From a virus: DNA of 58,705 bases. Position 1 is the first letter of the stretch; the number at the start of each line of letters is the position of its first letter. Under the pieces are notes generated by a model that did not search any database, was not told the DNA's origin, and saw nothing but the letters and a program-made list of their open reading frames with translations. This document shows, piece after piece, positions 47,138 to 56,371 of this stretch. The stretch spans positions 1 to 58,705 of IMG/VR virus record IMGVR_UViG_3300017941_000010. One strand, given 5' to 3'. A program made the translations under genes and the position numbers.

Positions 47138-48000
47138 AACATATTGTTGGCTTTTCCGGGGGAATCGATTCGCAACGCACAGCTCTTTGGGTACGTGAGC
47201 GTTTTGCTGCTGAAGATATCATCCTGTTGAACTCCCCCGCTGGTGGCAATGAGCATCCGCTGACCACAGCTTTCATTGCGCAATATAGTCGTGAAGTATT
47301 TCCAGTGGTTACGGTTGATAATCTTGTGCGCGATATGTGGGAGACCGATGGCTTTGCAGAGCATCGAGGATTCGATGGGAATGCGCCGCTCGACTTTCCG
47401 ACCATGATTGAGATTAAGAAGCGCACTCCATCGCGCAAAGCGCAATTCTGTACTGAAAAGTTGAAGTTAGTTCCTCAGCGGCGTTGGGTGCGCGACAACG
47501 TTCAAGATGATTATGAACGATACACGGGCTTGAGACGTGAAGAATCAGAAGCACGCAAAGACACGCCATTGCGCGAGTGGGATGATTACTTTGATTGCTA
47601 TGTGAATCATCCTATTGCGGCAATGGCGAAGCAACAGTGCTTTGACGATGTGCTTGCAGCGGGCGAACTCATCAATCCGCTTTATTCCCTTGGTTTTGGT
47701 CGCGTCGGATGTGCCCCTTGCATTAACAGCGGCAAGGAGGATATGCGTCTTTGGGCCGACCGATTTCCGGAGATGATTGACAAGATCAGAAGTTGGGAAC
47801 AGCGTACAGGTTTCACGTTCTTTGCTCCCTGCGTTCCAGGCATCCTGCCACGCATAGATGCACGCGGAAAATTCACGATCCACAACTATGTGGATGAAGT
47901 GGTGGAATGGGCGCGTACAGATCGTGGCGGCAGACAGTTCAACATTTTTAACGGAATTGCGCGCCCAGCGTGTGAAAGCAAATATGGACTTTGTGAATGA
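47134..48000 (+). CDS. PAPS-reductase-like ATP pyrophosphatase (288 aa)
   Basis: The P-loop-like motif FSGGIDSQRTALWV at the N-terminus (SGGxDS) defines the PP-ATPase family. YTGLRREESEARKDTP and a Cys cluster (GRVGCAPCINSG) match phosphoadenosine-phosphosulfate-reductase-like phage proteins. Such enzymes transfer sulfur or adenylate; in phages a link to nucleotide or DNA modification is suspected. It overlaps the upstream gene by ATGA and precedes the terminase. Confidence 0.88.
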   Translation: MKHIVGFSGGIDSQRTALWVRERFAAEDIILLNSPAGGNEHPLTTAFIAQYSREVFPVVTVDNLVRDMWETDGFAEHRGFDGNAPLDFPTMIEIKKRTPSRKAQFCTEKLKLVPQRRWVRDNVQDDYERYTGLRREESEARKDTPLREWDDYFDCYVNHPIAAMAKQQCFDDVLAAGELINPLYSLGFGRVGCAPCINSGKEDMRLWADRFPEMIDKIRSWEQRTGFTFFAPCVPGILPRIDARGKFTIHNYVDEVVEWARTDRGGRQFNIFNGIARPACESKYGLCE

Positions 48001-48048
48001 CGTGATCAAAGGAATTTTTTATGGTTCATTTTGCCGCATAAGTTAGGC

Positions 48049-48201
48049 TTGACACGTACTTCGATTCGGAATACATGTAAAAAGAATTACCGAGACGCAT
48101 GCCCCCCTCTACGGGAACAAGCAATGGCTCAGGACCAGAGATGGCCTGAGCCATTTCTGTTTCCAGTCCATCGCAATAGATTCCGTTCCAAGGAGGAAGT
48201 C
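48049..48201 (+). promoter_or_regulatory. Late leader, copy 1: promoter plus hairpin
   Basis: TTGACA (48049-48054), 17 bases, TACATG; then GCATGCCCCCCTC and the hairpin AATGGCTCAGG / CCTGAGCCATT (48123-48155), and AAGGAGG as ribosome site. Two related leaders lie at 53353 and 55014. Compared with the others, stem bases change in compensating pairs. Confidence 0.75.
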
Positions 48202-48315
48202 ATGGCAAAAACGAAGCGCGTTACCAAGACCACGCTGGTGCAACTGAAAAAGATGACGCCGCGGGTGAACAAGCTCGGTAAGAGAGCTGCCAAGACGACT
48301 GCTGTCAAAGGCTAG
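48202..48315 (+). CDS. Tiny highly basic protein (37 aa)
   Basis: MAKTKRVTKTTLVQLKK... has 12 Lys/Arg and no acidic residue in 37. Strong ribosome site AAGGAGG, after the repeated late leader and directly upstream of the terminase. A similar basic microprotein lies at 53492 behind the same leader. Likely a virion or genome-condensing peptide, or a terminase cofactor; no family match. Confidence 0.7.
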   Translation: MAKTKRVTKTTLVQLKKMTPRVNKLGKRAAKTTAVKG

Positions 48316-48326
48316 CTCGGAGGGCG

Positions 48327-50474
48327 ATGTACTCCGAAAAGATTATTCTCCGTAACTTGGATGAATTTGCCGCGCGTGAGGGGTGGATGCCTACTCCTCA
48401 TACGCTTGATCAGGTTGATGAATTTAAACATTACATCGACTCTCTCGTAAAAATTGAAACAAACTCCCGCTCTTCCTATATCACGCTTGTTCGTGCGATC
48501 ACTCAGAAACGACAAAAGGAAATCTGGCGCTGGATTGAGAATGAGCAAGCTCTTTGCGCTTTAAATAGCGACTATTTTGAAAGCCGCTATGGATTTGTGT
48601 GCAATGAAGGCGGTGAGATCTTCAAATTCAGAAATCGCAAATCGCAGGAGATTTTCGATTCTGTGATTGCAGACTTTGACGAACGGCAAGTTGCTATTCG
48701 TTTGCTGATTTTGAAAGCGCGGCAGGTTGGCATCACCACAAAAACCGCTCTGAAATTCCTTCACAGAATGCTGTTTATTCCACACACGCAGGCCGTGATG
48801 GCTTCTGTGCAGGCAGATAAGTCTGAGTTGATCGGCCGCATTCTGGATATTGCCTACAATCGCTGCCCTTGGTGGCTGGTGCCACGGCGTTTGCCCAAGG
48901 GTGCCTTCGATAATGGATCGGTTCTTTCGATTCAATCGGGTATGCAGGCAACCGGCATCGCGCAAGGCTGGACGCCGACCTGCATTCATGTATCGGAACT
49001 TGCTGACATTCCGAAGCCCAAAAAAGTGATTGAAGAGGGACTGCTGCGTGCAACGCACAGCACGAAAAACCTCTTCATGGTGTTTGAAGGCACGGGTGGC
49101 GGCAATACCGGATGGTTGGCTGAAACATGGCGTGCGGCCAAAGAAGACTTTCCGAAAGGGTTGCATGATCTTTGTCCGGTGTTCATTCCTTGGCCGATGG
49201 CAACGGATCTGTATCCGGAAAAGGATTGGATCAGTCAATTTCCGGTGCCAGAACGTTTTTATGAAAAGCGTCTTGAAGCGACACGGAAACATGTAGCTCG
49301 CGCAGAATTGTTTGTTCGCAATACGCCGTTTTTATCTCGCGTAGTTGGCACCAACTGGCGAATGCCGCTCGAACAGCAATGGTTTTGGCAGTTCAACTAC
49401 GACAAATCCTGCAAGAACCATAGTCAAAAAATCTGGCTGGCACAGATGCCAGCGGATGATTTTGAAGCCTTGACGGGCTTGTATGACAGCGTGTTTGAAC
49501 CTGATGTGATCCAGGAGATTGAAGATCACATTTATGAAGTGCGCAGCGATTCTAAAGAAAGAAAAAAGCCGGTGCAGGCTTATGCGATTACGGGCGATTC
49601 CATCGATGAAGGTTTTGAACCCAATGAAACGATTGTCGATTATGACAAACCGCATATTCGCGTGAACTGGAAATCGGATAGAGGCCAATATTTTGACTGG
49701 ATTCTGGTTCCGCTTTTGCCTGTAGACGAAGACGTGGAATCTGAAACTTTTGATAAGTTGCTGGTTTATGAAGAACCAAAACAGGGTTACACGTATAGCT
49801 GCGGTATTGATACTGCGGATGGTTTGGGCAAAGAGGATGAAGACCGTACTTGCGTATCGATGACGCGCAATCGGTTTGGGGATGAATACGACTATCAAGT
49901 GGCCGAGCTGGTATCGAACCGCATCAACTCTGCGCAAGTAGTGGGCTTTGCAGCTTGCATGGCCGCGTGGTATGGCCAGCATGCGCACGATGCGCGAGGC
50001 GTGAAATTTTGTGTGGAGCAGATTACGCGACCTGGCGATACATGCCAGCACCAGCTGAAGCTGATGGGCTTTCATTGGCATCACATTCCACGCCGCTACG
50101 ACAGCAAAAAGATCAAGGATGAATCCGGGAAAAAGCAGGGATGGTACTCGAATGTGTGGAGCGTGCCGATTTTGATGACGCGTTTTACAGAAGCTGTGAA
50201 TGGCGGCTGGTATCGACCGGCATCGAAGTGGCTGATTGAAGAACTGAAAACTTTGGAACGACATGAAGCGGCTGGCAAAAGCAAGATGACGCATCGCAGC
50301 GGTCAGCACGATGATCGCGTGCGAGCGGCGGCGCAATCCTTCTTTACCGCGCACGACTTTGACATTCTTGCTGAACGGTCACAAAAACGTTATGCATTGC
50401 CGCAAGAAAAGATGCCTCCGTTGAGCAAAGCAGTTTGCTCACTCAACATGGTTTCAGTAGGAGTATTCGATTGA
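48327..50474 (+). CDS. terL: Terminase large subunit (715 aa)
   Basis: DNA packaging motor. Large ATPase domain with Walker A-like LILKARQVGITT (about 130-141) and Walker B-like CIHVSELADIP (about 219-229); the nuclease domain has DTADGLGKEDEDRT (about 497-510) and a final HDDRVRAAAQS. It is on the long side because of N-terminal and nuclease-domain insertions. Followed by portal and head genes in the expected order. Confidence 0.95.
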   Translation: MYSEKIILRNLDEFAAREGWMPTPHTLDQVDEFKHYIDSLVKIETNSRSSYITLVRAITQKRQKEIWRWIENEQALCALNSDYFESRYGFVCNEGGEIFKFRNRKSQEIFDSVIADFDERQVAIRLLILKARQVGITTKTALKFLHRMLFIPHTQAVMASVQADKSELIGRILDIAYNRCPWWLVPRRLPKGAFDNGSVLSIQSGMQATGIAQGWTPTCIHVSELADIPKPKKVIEEGLLRATHSTKNLFMVFEGTGGGNTGWLAETWRAAKEDFPKGLHDLCPVFIPWPMATDLYPEKDWISQFPVPERFYEKRLEATRKHVARAELFVRNTPFLSRVVGTNWRMPLEQQWFWQFNYDKSCKNHSQKIWLAQMPADDFEALTGLYDSVFEPDVIQEIEDHIYEVRSDSKERKKPVQAYAITGDSIDEGFEPNETIVDYDKPHIRVNWKSDRGQYFDWILVPLLPVDEDVESETFDKLLVYEEPKQGYTYSCGIDTADGLGKEDEDRTCVSMTRNRFGDEYDYQVAELVSNRINSAQVVGFAACMAAWYGQHAHDARGVKFCVEQITRPGDTCQHQLKLMGFHWHHIPRRYDSKKIKDESGKKQGWYSNVWSVPILMTRFTEAVNGGWYRPASKWLIEELKTLERHEAAGKSKMTHRSGQHDDRVRAAAQSFFTAHDFDILAERSQKRYALPQEKMPPLSKAVCSLNMVSVGVFD

Positions 50475-50860
50475 ACGCGCAATTGAGTCGCAAAATTGTT
50501 TTTTGGCTGAATACCACGAATGGTCAGCTTGTGATGGGATTGCCTGAAGAATATCCGGCACCAACTTTCTACGAAAAGATTGTGTGCAATACCGCGCACG
50601 ATGCCGAGCGGCTTTCACAACGCATGCGCGAACAGGAAGCCGAGCGCGAAGCGATGGAAGACGAAAATCGCGAATATATCGAAGCTGAATTAGTGCGCAA
50701 CTTGCGTGGCCACATCCATGCGCAGATTGCTAAAGCGCGTGACTGGAAGAATCGCGAGTTTTTGCAGCGCCATCTTGAACTTTATGATCAGCGGCAAGCT
50801 AAGTGGAAATGGAAGCGCGAAAGTTATCTTCATGCGGAGGGCTATGAGCATGGACATTGA
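50471..50860 (+). CDS. Hypothetical protein after terminase (129 aa)
   Basis: TTG start overlaps the terminase stop (TTGA), with TAGGAG upstream. Rich in Arg/Glu, with a long helix (REYIEAELVRNLRGHIHAQI) and basic C-terminus. Function unknown. Confidence 0.6.
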   Translation: MNAQLSRKIVFWLNTTNGQLVMGLPEEYPAPTFYEKIVCNTAHDAERLSQRMREQEAEREAMEDENREYIEAELVRNLRGHIHAQIAKARDWKNREFLQRHLELYDQRQAKWKWKRESYLHAEGYEHGH

Positions 50861-51014
50861 TGTATGTAATCGTTCAATGGACACGTTTATGTTCTAACTG
50901 AACTTATTGGATTTATGGAATGAGATGAAAAGAAATTGGCATAGACGGTAAAACAAGTTTCGCCTACTATGCGCTCATAGTTCAGGATTTCAATGAAAAA
51001 GAAATAGGTACCAC

Positions 51015-53087
51015 GTGGAACTGGAAACTATTGCGTGGCAAGTACCGAAATTTGAAAGTACGCCGAGTGCACGAATCGGTTGGATTGAAGAGCAGATCGA
51101 GGAAGGAGAAGGCTTCCTTGAAGGGCAGTCTTGTTACAAAAATCTAGGCACAAATTTGCGTGTTTTTGATGCGATTTTCCGGGATAAATCGCGTTCGAAT
51201 CTGGTTACCAACGAGCTGAAATACGACATCAGAAAATTCTGCGAAACGTTGGCGGAAGTGCGTGAAATTGCTGGTTTTGGATCGGATATTTCGGCTTATA
51301 AACAAATGGCGGAGATGCTGACGAAAGTATCAAAGGCCGTTTATCTGGAATCTGATTTTCCGTTCCAAATTTTAAAAGTTTTGCAGTATGCCGCAGTGAT
51401 GGGCATTGGCTATTTATGGCCGAAAGTGCGCGCGGATGAATACGGCTATGGCGAACGCAAGATGGTGTTTGATGCGCTTGGACTTTTGGATGTAATTCCT
51501 GTGCAGATGCCAAGAAGCAACGATGTGCAGGATGCCTATGCCGTAACTGTATACGACTACATGCCGATTGCAGAAGCGCATGGGCGTTTTCCGCTTTTCC
51601 AGGGTCACTTGCAGACTGTGGGGCCGCGAAGTTATAAGACACGCGTGCAAGCCCGGCGTATGGATTATGCCGAGCGCTATCGCTATGGAGAAGAGGGAAG
51701 AAACTTCGGCAATCTCTATACGGAAATCCGTTATACCTTTGTGCGCGATCTGCGCATCAATAATACGGGCTACGAATTGCCGATGGGCGATCCGAACACA
51801 AGCTGGTTTTATAAAGTGCCTACGGTTGGCCAAGATATCTTTGGCGGAATGCGCAATGGACTTCCGTATATGCGTCCGGCGACTGTGGAAGATTGCCGCG
51901 TGTATCCGAACTTGCGGCTCATTATTACCTCAACAGGGTTGGATCGACCGATGTATGACGGGCCAACCTTTGATTGGGACGGAAAGATTCCGGTGATTCA
52001 GTACACCGTAGACGATTGGGCCTGGGAACCGCTGGGACGGTCTTTGGTAGGTGATGTTTCTTCGATTGAAACTACAACGCGGAAGATTGAACGCAAGATT
52101 GATGACGTAATTACGATTACCTTGAATCCGCCGATTGGCTATGACCACACAGCTACGGGTGGCGCAAAGATTGAGCATTTTGACATTTTTGAACAAGATG
52201 TTCGCTATGGTGTGGATGGAAAACCGAAAGACATTTTGCAATCGCTTTTGCCGGAAGGCGTAAACGTTCGATCAGAGCATTTTACGTTTTTGAAGTATTT
52301 GAAGGAAGCCAAACAGGCCCAGCTTGGACTGACAGACCTTGGCAATTTGCAAAACGTGAAGATGAATATTGCCAATGATACAGCGGACAAGATGCTGGAA
52401 TCGATTGGTCCGATTGCGAAGGGAATTGCCGCCCGCATTGAAAAAGCGAACAAGGCAGTTGGATACCGGATGAAGTTTCTGATTCTGCAATGGTTCAATG
52501 TGAAACGAATCATGGAGTATGTAGGACCAGATAACATTGCGCGTGAAGTTTTTGACTACAATCCGGACGATTTGGTGCCGAGCCATATGCCGGATGAAAT
52601 GGTGGGTGGTAATTTTCCGTCGGGTCCGTCTCGCTATGATCAATTAACCCGTGCACGGTGGTTTGCGAAGCAAATTCGACTTACTTCAGTGCCAAGCACA
52701 TTGCTGAAGGTGACACAGATGCAGCGTCAATTAATGATGTTGCAGTTGAAGCGTGGGGGAGCGCCGATTTCCTGGTGCACCGTAATGAAAAATCTGGATA
52801 TTCCAAATTACGGCGAAATTGCAGGAAATACGGAACACGAGAAATGGTTTAACGAAGAGTTGGAAACGCAGAAATTGAAGATTCTGGCTGCAGCCGCAGC
52901 GCAACAGTTGATGCAGCAACTGGGATTGCAACCACCAGGAGGCGAAGGCGGTGGAGGCGGTGGTAAAGGAAAAGGCGGCGGAAAAGGTGGTGGCGGCGGA
53001 CGGCCATCTTCAGGAGCAAAAGCGCCACGCATTAAACAAAAAGGCGCACAAGGTGGAGAACCGCGGACCGTGGTAACAGAATCGTAG
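51015..53087 (+). CDS. Portal protein (690 aa)
   Basis: Large portal of podovirus-like size: mixed alpha/beta clip region, conserved-looking VYDYMPIAEAHGRFPLFQ, SIETTTRKIERKIDDVITIT, then a long helix. It forms the dodecameric head vertex through which DNA enters. The C-terminus is an unusual Gly/Lys-rich tail. It starts GTG 154 bases after the previous gene, follows the terminase and precedes the scaffold-like protein. Confidence 0.75.
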   Translation: MELETIAWQVPKFESTPSARIGWIEEQIEEGEGFLEGQSCYKNLGTNLRVFDAIFRDKSRSNLVTNELKYDIRKFCETLAEVREIAGFGSDISAYKQMAEMLTKVSKAVYLESDFPFQILKVLQYAAVMGIGYLWPKVRADEYGYGERKMVFDALGLLDVIPVQMPRSNDVQDAYAVTVYDYMPIAEAHGRFPLFQGHLQTVGPRSYKTRVQARRMDYAERYRYGEEGRNFGNLYTEIRYTFVRDLRINNTGYELPMGDPNTSWFYKVPTVGQDIFGGMRNGLPYMRPATVEDCRVYPNLRLIITSTGLDRPMYDGPTFDWDGKIPVIQYTVDDWAWEPLGRSLVGDVSSIETTTRKIERKIDDVITITLNPPIGYDHTATGGAKIEHFDIFEQDVRYGVDGKPKDILQSLLPEGVNVRSEHFTFLKYLKEAKQAQLGLTDLGNLQNVKMNIANDTADKMLESIGPIAKGIAARIEKANKAVGYRMKFLILQWFNVKRIMEYVGPDNIAREVFDYNPDDLVPSHMPDEMVGGNFPSGPSRYDQLTRARWFAKQIRLTSVPSTLLKVTQMQRQLMMLQLKRGGAPISWCTVMKNLDIPNYGEIAGNTEHEKWFNEELETQKLKILAAAAAQQLMQQLGLQPPGGEGGGGGGKGKGGGKGGGGGRPSSGAKAPRIKQKGAQGGEPRTVVTES

Positions 53088-53103
53088 AAAAAGGGAGAAG
53101 AGC

Positions 53104-53343
53104 ATGGAGCCAAAGATCAAGATTCAGAAAGACTATTACTTGACGGAAGCAAGCATTGAATTGCCTGTGGATGTGGAACAACTGAATGAAATTCTGAAAG
53201 TGACAAAAACAACAGGAAAAATGGTGATTCAATACAACCAAGGCTCTGTGCAAGGCGTCAATATTGAGCAACGCACCAAGATTTCTGATGCGCAAGCGGC
53301 AGAAATTCGACCTGCACTTGATATCGGCGAAAAAGTTTTGTAA
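53104..53343 (+). CDS. Hypothetical protein (79 aa)
   Basis: Small alpha/beta protein: IKIQKDYYLTEASIELPVDV and MVIQYNQGSVQGVNIEQRTK. Common small gene between portal and head genes. Function unknown. Confidence 0.75.
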   Translation: MEPKIKIQKDYYLTEASIELPVDVEQLNEILKVTKTTGKMVIQYNQGSVQGVNIEQRTKISDAQAAEIRPALDIGEKVL

Positions 53344-53352
53344 AAATAACTC

Positions 53353-53491
53353 TTGACTCGAAAAAAGATTCGGCCTATAGCTCTAAAAGAATCACTGAGC
53401 GGCATGCCCCCCCTCCTTGGGGAATCAGCAATGGCTCAAGACCAGAAATGGCTCTTGAGCCATTTCTATTTCAATCCCAAGGAGAAACGTC
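53353..53491 (+). promoter_or_regulatory. Late leader, copy 2: promoter plus hairpin
   Basis: TTGACT (53353-53358), 17 bases, TATAGC; then GCATGCCCCCCCTC, hairpin AATGGCTCAAGA / TCTTGAGCCATT and a longer outer stem CTCCTTGGG / CCCAAGGAG that covers the ribosome site AAGGAG. The second microprotein gene begins right after it. Confidence 0.8.
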
Positions 53492-53596
53492 ATGGCAAAG
53501 CGTCATCGTGTTAGCGCAATGAAGACCAGCCACCTGAAGAAGGGTCGCAAGGGACATCGCAAGGCCCGCAGCAAGAAGAGCAGCATCAAGGCGTAG
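53492..53596 (+). CDS. Second tiny highly basic protein (34 aa)
   Basis: MAKRHRVSAMKTSHLKKGRK... has 14 Lys/Arg plus 3 His in 34 residues and no acidic residue. It shares the MAK(T/R) start, leader and ribosome site with the 37-residue protein at 48202, but not its sequence. Probably a nucleoid- or virion-associated peptide. Confidence 0.65.
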   Translation: MAKRHRVSAMKTSHLKKGRKGHRKARSKKSSIKA

Positions 53597-53602
53597 CTAT
53601 CT

Positions 53603-53635
53603 GTTCCCAACGGTAGCTATGCTGCCGTTGGGAAC
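53603..53635 (+). terminator. Strong hairpin after the basic microprotein
   Basis: GTTCCCAACGG / CCGTTGGGAAC with an inner AGC/GCT pair; no T run follows, so it is more likely an mRNA-stabilising or processing hairpin than a classical terminator. Confidence 0.55.
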
Positions 53636-53653
53636 CTAACTTAGGGAGACCCA

Positions 53654-53968
53654 ATGGCTACAACTCCACAACCTATGCCGGACCAGCAAGACCAAGGTGC
53701 AGCACCTCCACAGGGTGGAGCACCGCCTCAGGGTGCGCCGCCGCCCGATCAAGGCGCAGCACCCCAGCAGGGTGCACCTTCGCAGGCTCCTGCCAATCCT
53801 TTGCAAATGCTGCTTGCACGTTGGTTTCAGACAGCCAAACAGATGGCTGCCGCAGATCCGCGTTTGGCTTCAGGTGCAGAAAAAGTATCGCAAGGCATTC
53901 AAGAGATGCAAACAGCTTTGGTGACACCTGCACAGCCGACGCCTATGGGACAGCAACCGCAATATTAA
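53654..53968 (+). CDS. Pro/Gln-rich head-region protein (104 aa)
   Basis: The first half is low complexity (GAAPPQGGAPPQGAPPPDQG), the rest a helix with ARWFQTAKQMAAADPRLASG. Such proteins lie between portal and scaffold genes in many phages and may act in scaffolding. Function not established. Confidence 0.7.
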   Translation: MATTPQPMPDQQDQGAAPPQGGAPPQGAPPPDQGAAPQQGAPSQAPANPLQMLLARWFQTAKQMAAADPRLASGAEKVSQGIQEMQTALVTPAQPTPMGQQPQY

Positions 53969-53989
53969 TGCTTCGGGAGAACATGTAAA

Positions 53990-54985
53990 ATGCCGACGGT
54001 TCATGAAATTTTGAAGCAATCCGGTTTGACTGATGAGCAGATTGCAACGCTTGATGCGAAGGCGATTACTGCGTTTACTGGTGTTTTGACGACTGCGGAA
54101 CAGGAACGCCAAGCGGCACAGGAAGCAGTAGCAAAAGCTGAACAAGAACGACAGACTGTTCAAAAGACGCAGGGAGAAATTGAACAGGAACGCCAAGCGA
54201 TTGCAGCGGCCAAAGAAGCTGCTGAACTGGCAAAACGCTCAAATGAACAGTTCTATGCAAACGAGATTGCGCCTGCACTGAATAACTGGGGCAACGAAAA
54301 AGTGCAGAAGGATGCCGAACTGGCTTTTTACAGAACGCAGTTGGAAGGTGCGAAAGCGGCTGGATTTATTCCGTCTGAAGCTCCTGCATTTCAGCCTCAA
54401 GCAAGTGGCGTACAGCCAAGAGACCAGCAAGGGCGCTATGTAGCGGCTGCACCAGGCAGTACACCAGGGAGTCCTACTTTTACGATGGAAGATATTCGCA
54501 ATGGACTGGGCGGCACGCTTGGCACACTGACCGATATTCAGTGGAAGTATCAGCGACTGTTCAATGAACCATTGCCGATTTCGCCGACTCAGCTGGTGAA
54601 AGAAGCCGAAGCTCAGCGGCTTGATCCGGCCGCTTATGCAGAGAAGCGCTTCAACTTCCAAGCGCGCGAACAGGAATTGGTTCGCAAGACGCAGGAAGAG
54701 CATGACGCGAAGATTCGCGCTGAAGCCGCTGCACCGTATGAGCAGAAACTTGCTGAAGCGGAAACAGCGCGGCAGAAAGCTATTGAAGAAACGGATCGGA
54801 AGTGGGCTGAAAAGATTGGTTCGAATCCAGATGTCCGGATTGCACAGCCATCGCGATTTGCAGATGTGGCGCGTGCAGTAAAAGCCAATGAACGGCCCGA
54901 TCCGTTGAATTTGAACGAGCAGCAACGCCGCCAAGCAACTTCGGTGGCGATTAAGCATGAAATTTCGGAACAGGCAGTCGCTTAA
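53990..54985 (+). CDS. Scaffold-like coiled-coil protein (331 aa)
   Basis: Long charged coiled coils (EQERQAAQEAVAKAEQERQT and EEHDAKIRAEAAAPYEQKLA), low-complexity middle and a basic C-terminal helix, placed directly before the major capsid gene: the hallmarks of a head scaffolding protein. Assembly role inferred from position and composition. Confidence 0.75.
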   Translation: MPTVHEILKQSGLTDEQIATLDAKAITAFTGVLTTAEQERQAAQEAVAKAEQERQTVQKTQGEIEQERQAIAAAKEAAELAKRSNEQFYANEIAPALNNWGNEKVQKDAELAFYRTQLEGAKAAGFIPSEAPAFQPQASGVQPRDQQGRYVAAAPGSTPGSPTFTMEDIRNGLGGTLGTLTDIQWKYQRLFNEPLPISPTQLVKEAEAQRLDPAAYAEKRFNFQAREQELVRKTQEEHDAKIRAEAAAPYEQKLAEAETARQKAIEETDRKWAEKIGSNPDVRIAQPSRFADVARAVKANERPDPLNLNEQQRRQATSVAIKHEISEQAVA

Positions 54986-55013
54986 CTTCCGAAATTGCCC
55001 ATATCGAGTTTCG

Positions 55014-55105
55014 TCGAGACGCATGCCCCCCTCTTGGGAATCAGCAATGGCTCAAGACCAGAAATGGCTTGAGCCATTTCTATTTCAATCCCAAGAAGGT
55101 GACAA
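55014..55105 (+). promoter_or_regulatory. Late leader, copy 3, before the capsid gene
   Basis: GCATGCCCCCCTC, hairpin AATGGCTCAAG / CTTGAGCCATT, and outer stem CTTGGGA / TCCCAAG next to the ribosome site. Unlike copies 1 and 2 no TTGAC-type promoter is obvious upstream, so it may act on the incoming transcript. Confidence 0.7.
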
Positions 55106-56338
55106 GTGCCAACCGATCCGCTCTATAACGAAATCGACGCGTCGAACTTGGAAAGTGTCCGGAAGAACGTCGTGTTTAACAATCTTTTTGTTGACACGCC
55201 CTTCCAGGCAAAGCTCCGCAGGGCCGGTGTATGGGATGAATTCCTTGGTGGCGCAGGCATGATGGAAGGCATCCTTTACGGACGCACGCAGGGAGCCGCG
55301 GTGAATCCCGGCCAGACTGTCACCGTGACCCGTCAGCAGATTAACACCGGCATCAAGTTCCTGCCGAAGGCGTATGCCACTTGGTATCCGCTGGATGACT
55401 GGGAGATGGATGACGGTTCCGGCACCGGTGGTGTGATCAACTCCGGTCCGTCGAAGATTGTGGACGAGTACCAGCTCTACATGGAATGCATGGTGATGAC
55501 CATGAACACCATGCAGGAGATGGATTCATTCCGTCATGGACAGCCCTCGTCAAGCACGGTGACCGATAACCGCATCAAGGCGATCAATGGCCTGGATGAG
55601 GCGCTGAACAACGGTATTGATCCGTCCGTCTACGGCAATATCTACACCAACTATGGTGGACAGGCCCGCAATGGCAACATTGGCACGGCGCTGAATACTA
55701 CACCGCTTTATCTGGGCACGCCTGCGGGCGGTACTGGCCAGATTGATTTTGCCTCTTTGATGCAGCTTTGGTCGCAGTGCAAAGTAGCCGGTGGCAATCC
55801 GACACTGGGCATTACCAATGTGTTCGGCTTCAAGGCCGTGGCGGTGGCTCTGGATGCGCAGCGCCGCGATATTTCAAACACGAAGCATGACATCAAATGG
55901 GATGGCCTGAACTTTAACGGTGTGGATATTTACGCCGATCCTCTGGCGCCTTCTGCCCAGGCACAGAACTACATTGAACTGGCACCGGCCAACGGCGCTG
56001 CGGGTAATACGAACTTGGCGGACGGCGTAGGTTCGAGCACGGCAACCATCTCGTTTACAACTCCGCAGTTCTACAAGAACGGTGTGGCAGTAAGTACGTC
56101 GCCGACTGGCTCTGGATTGCCTTCGACCACAACGATTCAGCCATCGGAAGTTCTGTACTTCCTGGAGCCGGAGAGCTTTAAGATCCGACCGACCAACAAG
56201 AAGGGTTGGAACTTTGGTCTGCGCCGTGCGCCGATGCCGAACAACGTATCGATCGATGCGCTGTTCATGCGGTTGGGAACCAACCTTTACAACGTGCAGC
56301 CGCGCCATAACGATTACGCATTTGGATTCTCGGCATAA
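55106..56338 (+). CDS. Major capsid protein (410 aa)
   Basis: Sits after scaffold and before decoration genes. The N-terminal helix FVDTPFQAKLRRAGVWDEF and the P22/HK97-like strand-rich body (LPKAYATWYPLDDWEMDDG, TLGITNVFGFKAVAVALDAQ) fit a major head protein. GTG start with AGAAGG upstream inside the repeated late leader. Length is normal. Confidence 0.85.
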   Translation: MPTDPLYNEIDASNLESVRKNVVFNNLFVDTPFQAKLRRAGVWDEFLGGAGMMEGILYGRTQGAAVNPGQTVTVTRQQINTGIKFLPKAYATWYPLDDWEMDDGSGTGGVINSGPSKIVDEYQLYMECMVMTMNTMQEMDSFRHGQPSSSTVTDNRIKAINGLDEALNNGIDPSVYGNIYTNYGGQARNGNIGTALNTTPLYLGTPAGGTGQIDFASLMQLWSQCKVAGGNPTLGITNVFGFKAVAVALDAQRRDISNTKHDIKWDGLNFNGVDIYADPLAPSAQAQNYIELAPANGAAGNTNLADGVGSSTATISFTTPQFYKNGVAVSTSPTGSGLPSTTTIQPSEVLYFLEPESFKIRPTNKKGWNFGLRRAPMPNNVSIDALFMRLGTNLYNVQPRHNDYAFGFSA

Positions 56339-56343
56339 CGCCA

Positions 56344-56371
56344 CCCTGGAGGCAGGAAACTGCCTTCAGGG
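56344..56371 (+). terminator. Hairpin with GAAA tetraloop after the capsid gene
   Basis: CCCTG(g)AGGCAG-GAAA-CTGCCT(t)CAGGG stem; no T run. A likely RNA-stabilising or attenuating hairpin between capsid and decoration genes. Confidence 0.55.

Noticed and set aside
48123-48170. Conserved leader peptide MAQDQ(R/K)W in the late leaders
   Set aside because: Two copies share the frame, but copy 2 has two extra bases that break it while keeping the hairpin; selection is on RNA pairing, not on the peptide.
48031-48201. N-terminal extension of the 37-residue basic protein
   Set aside because: The in-frame extension reads through the promoter and hairpin; the AAGGAGG before 48202 fixes the start.
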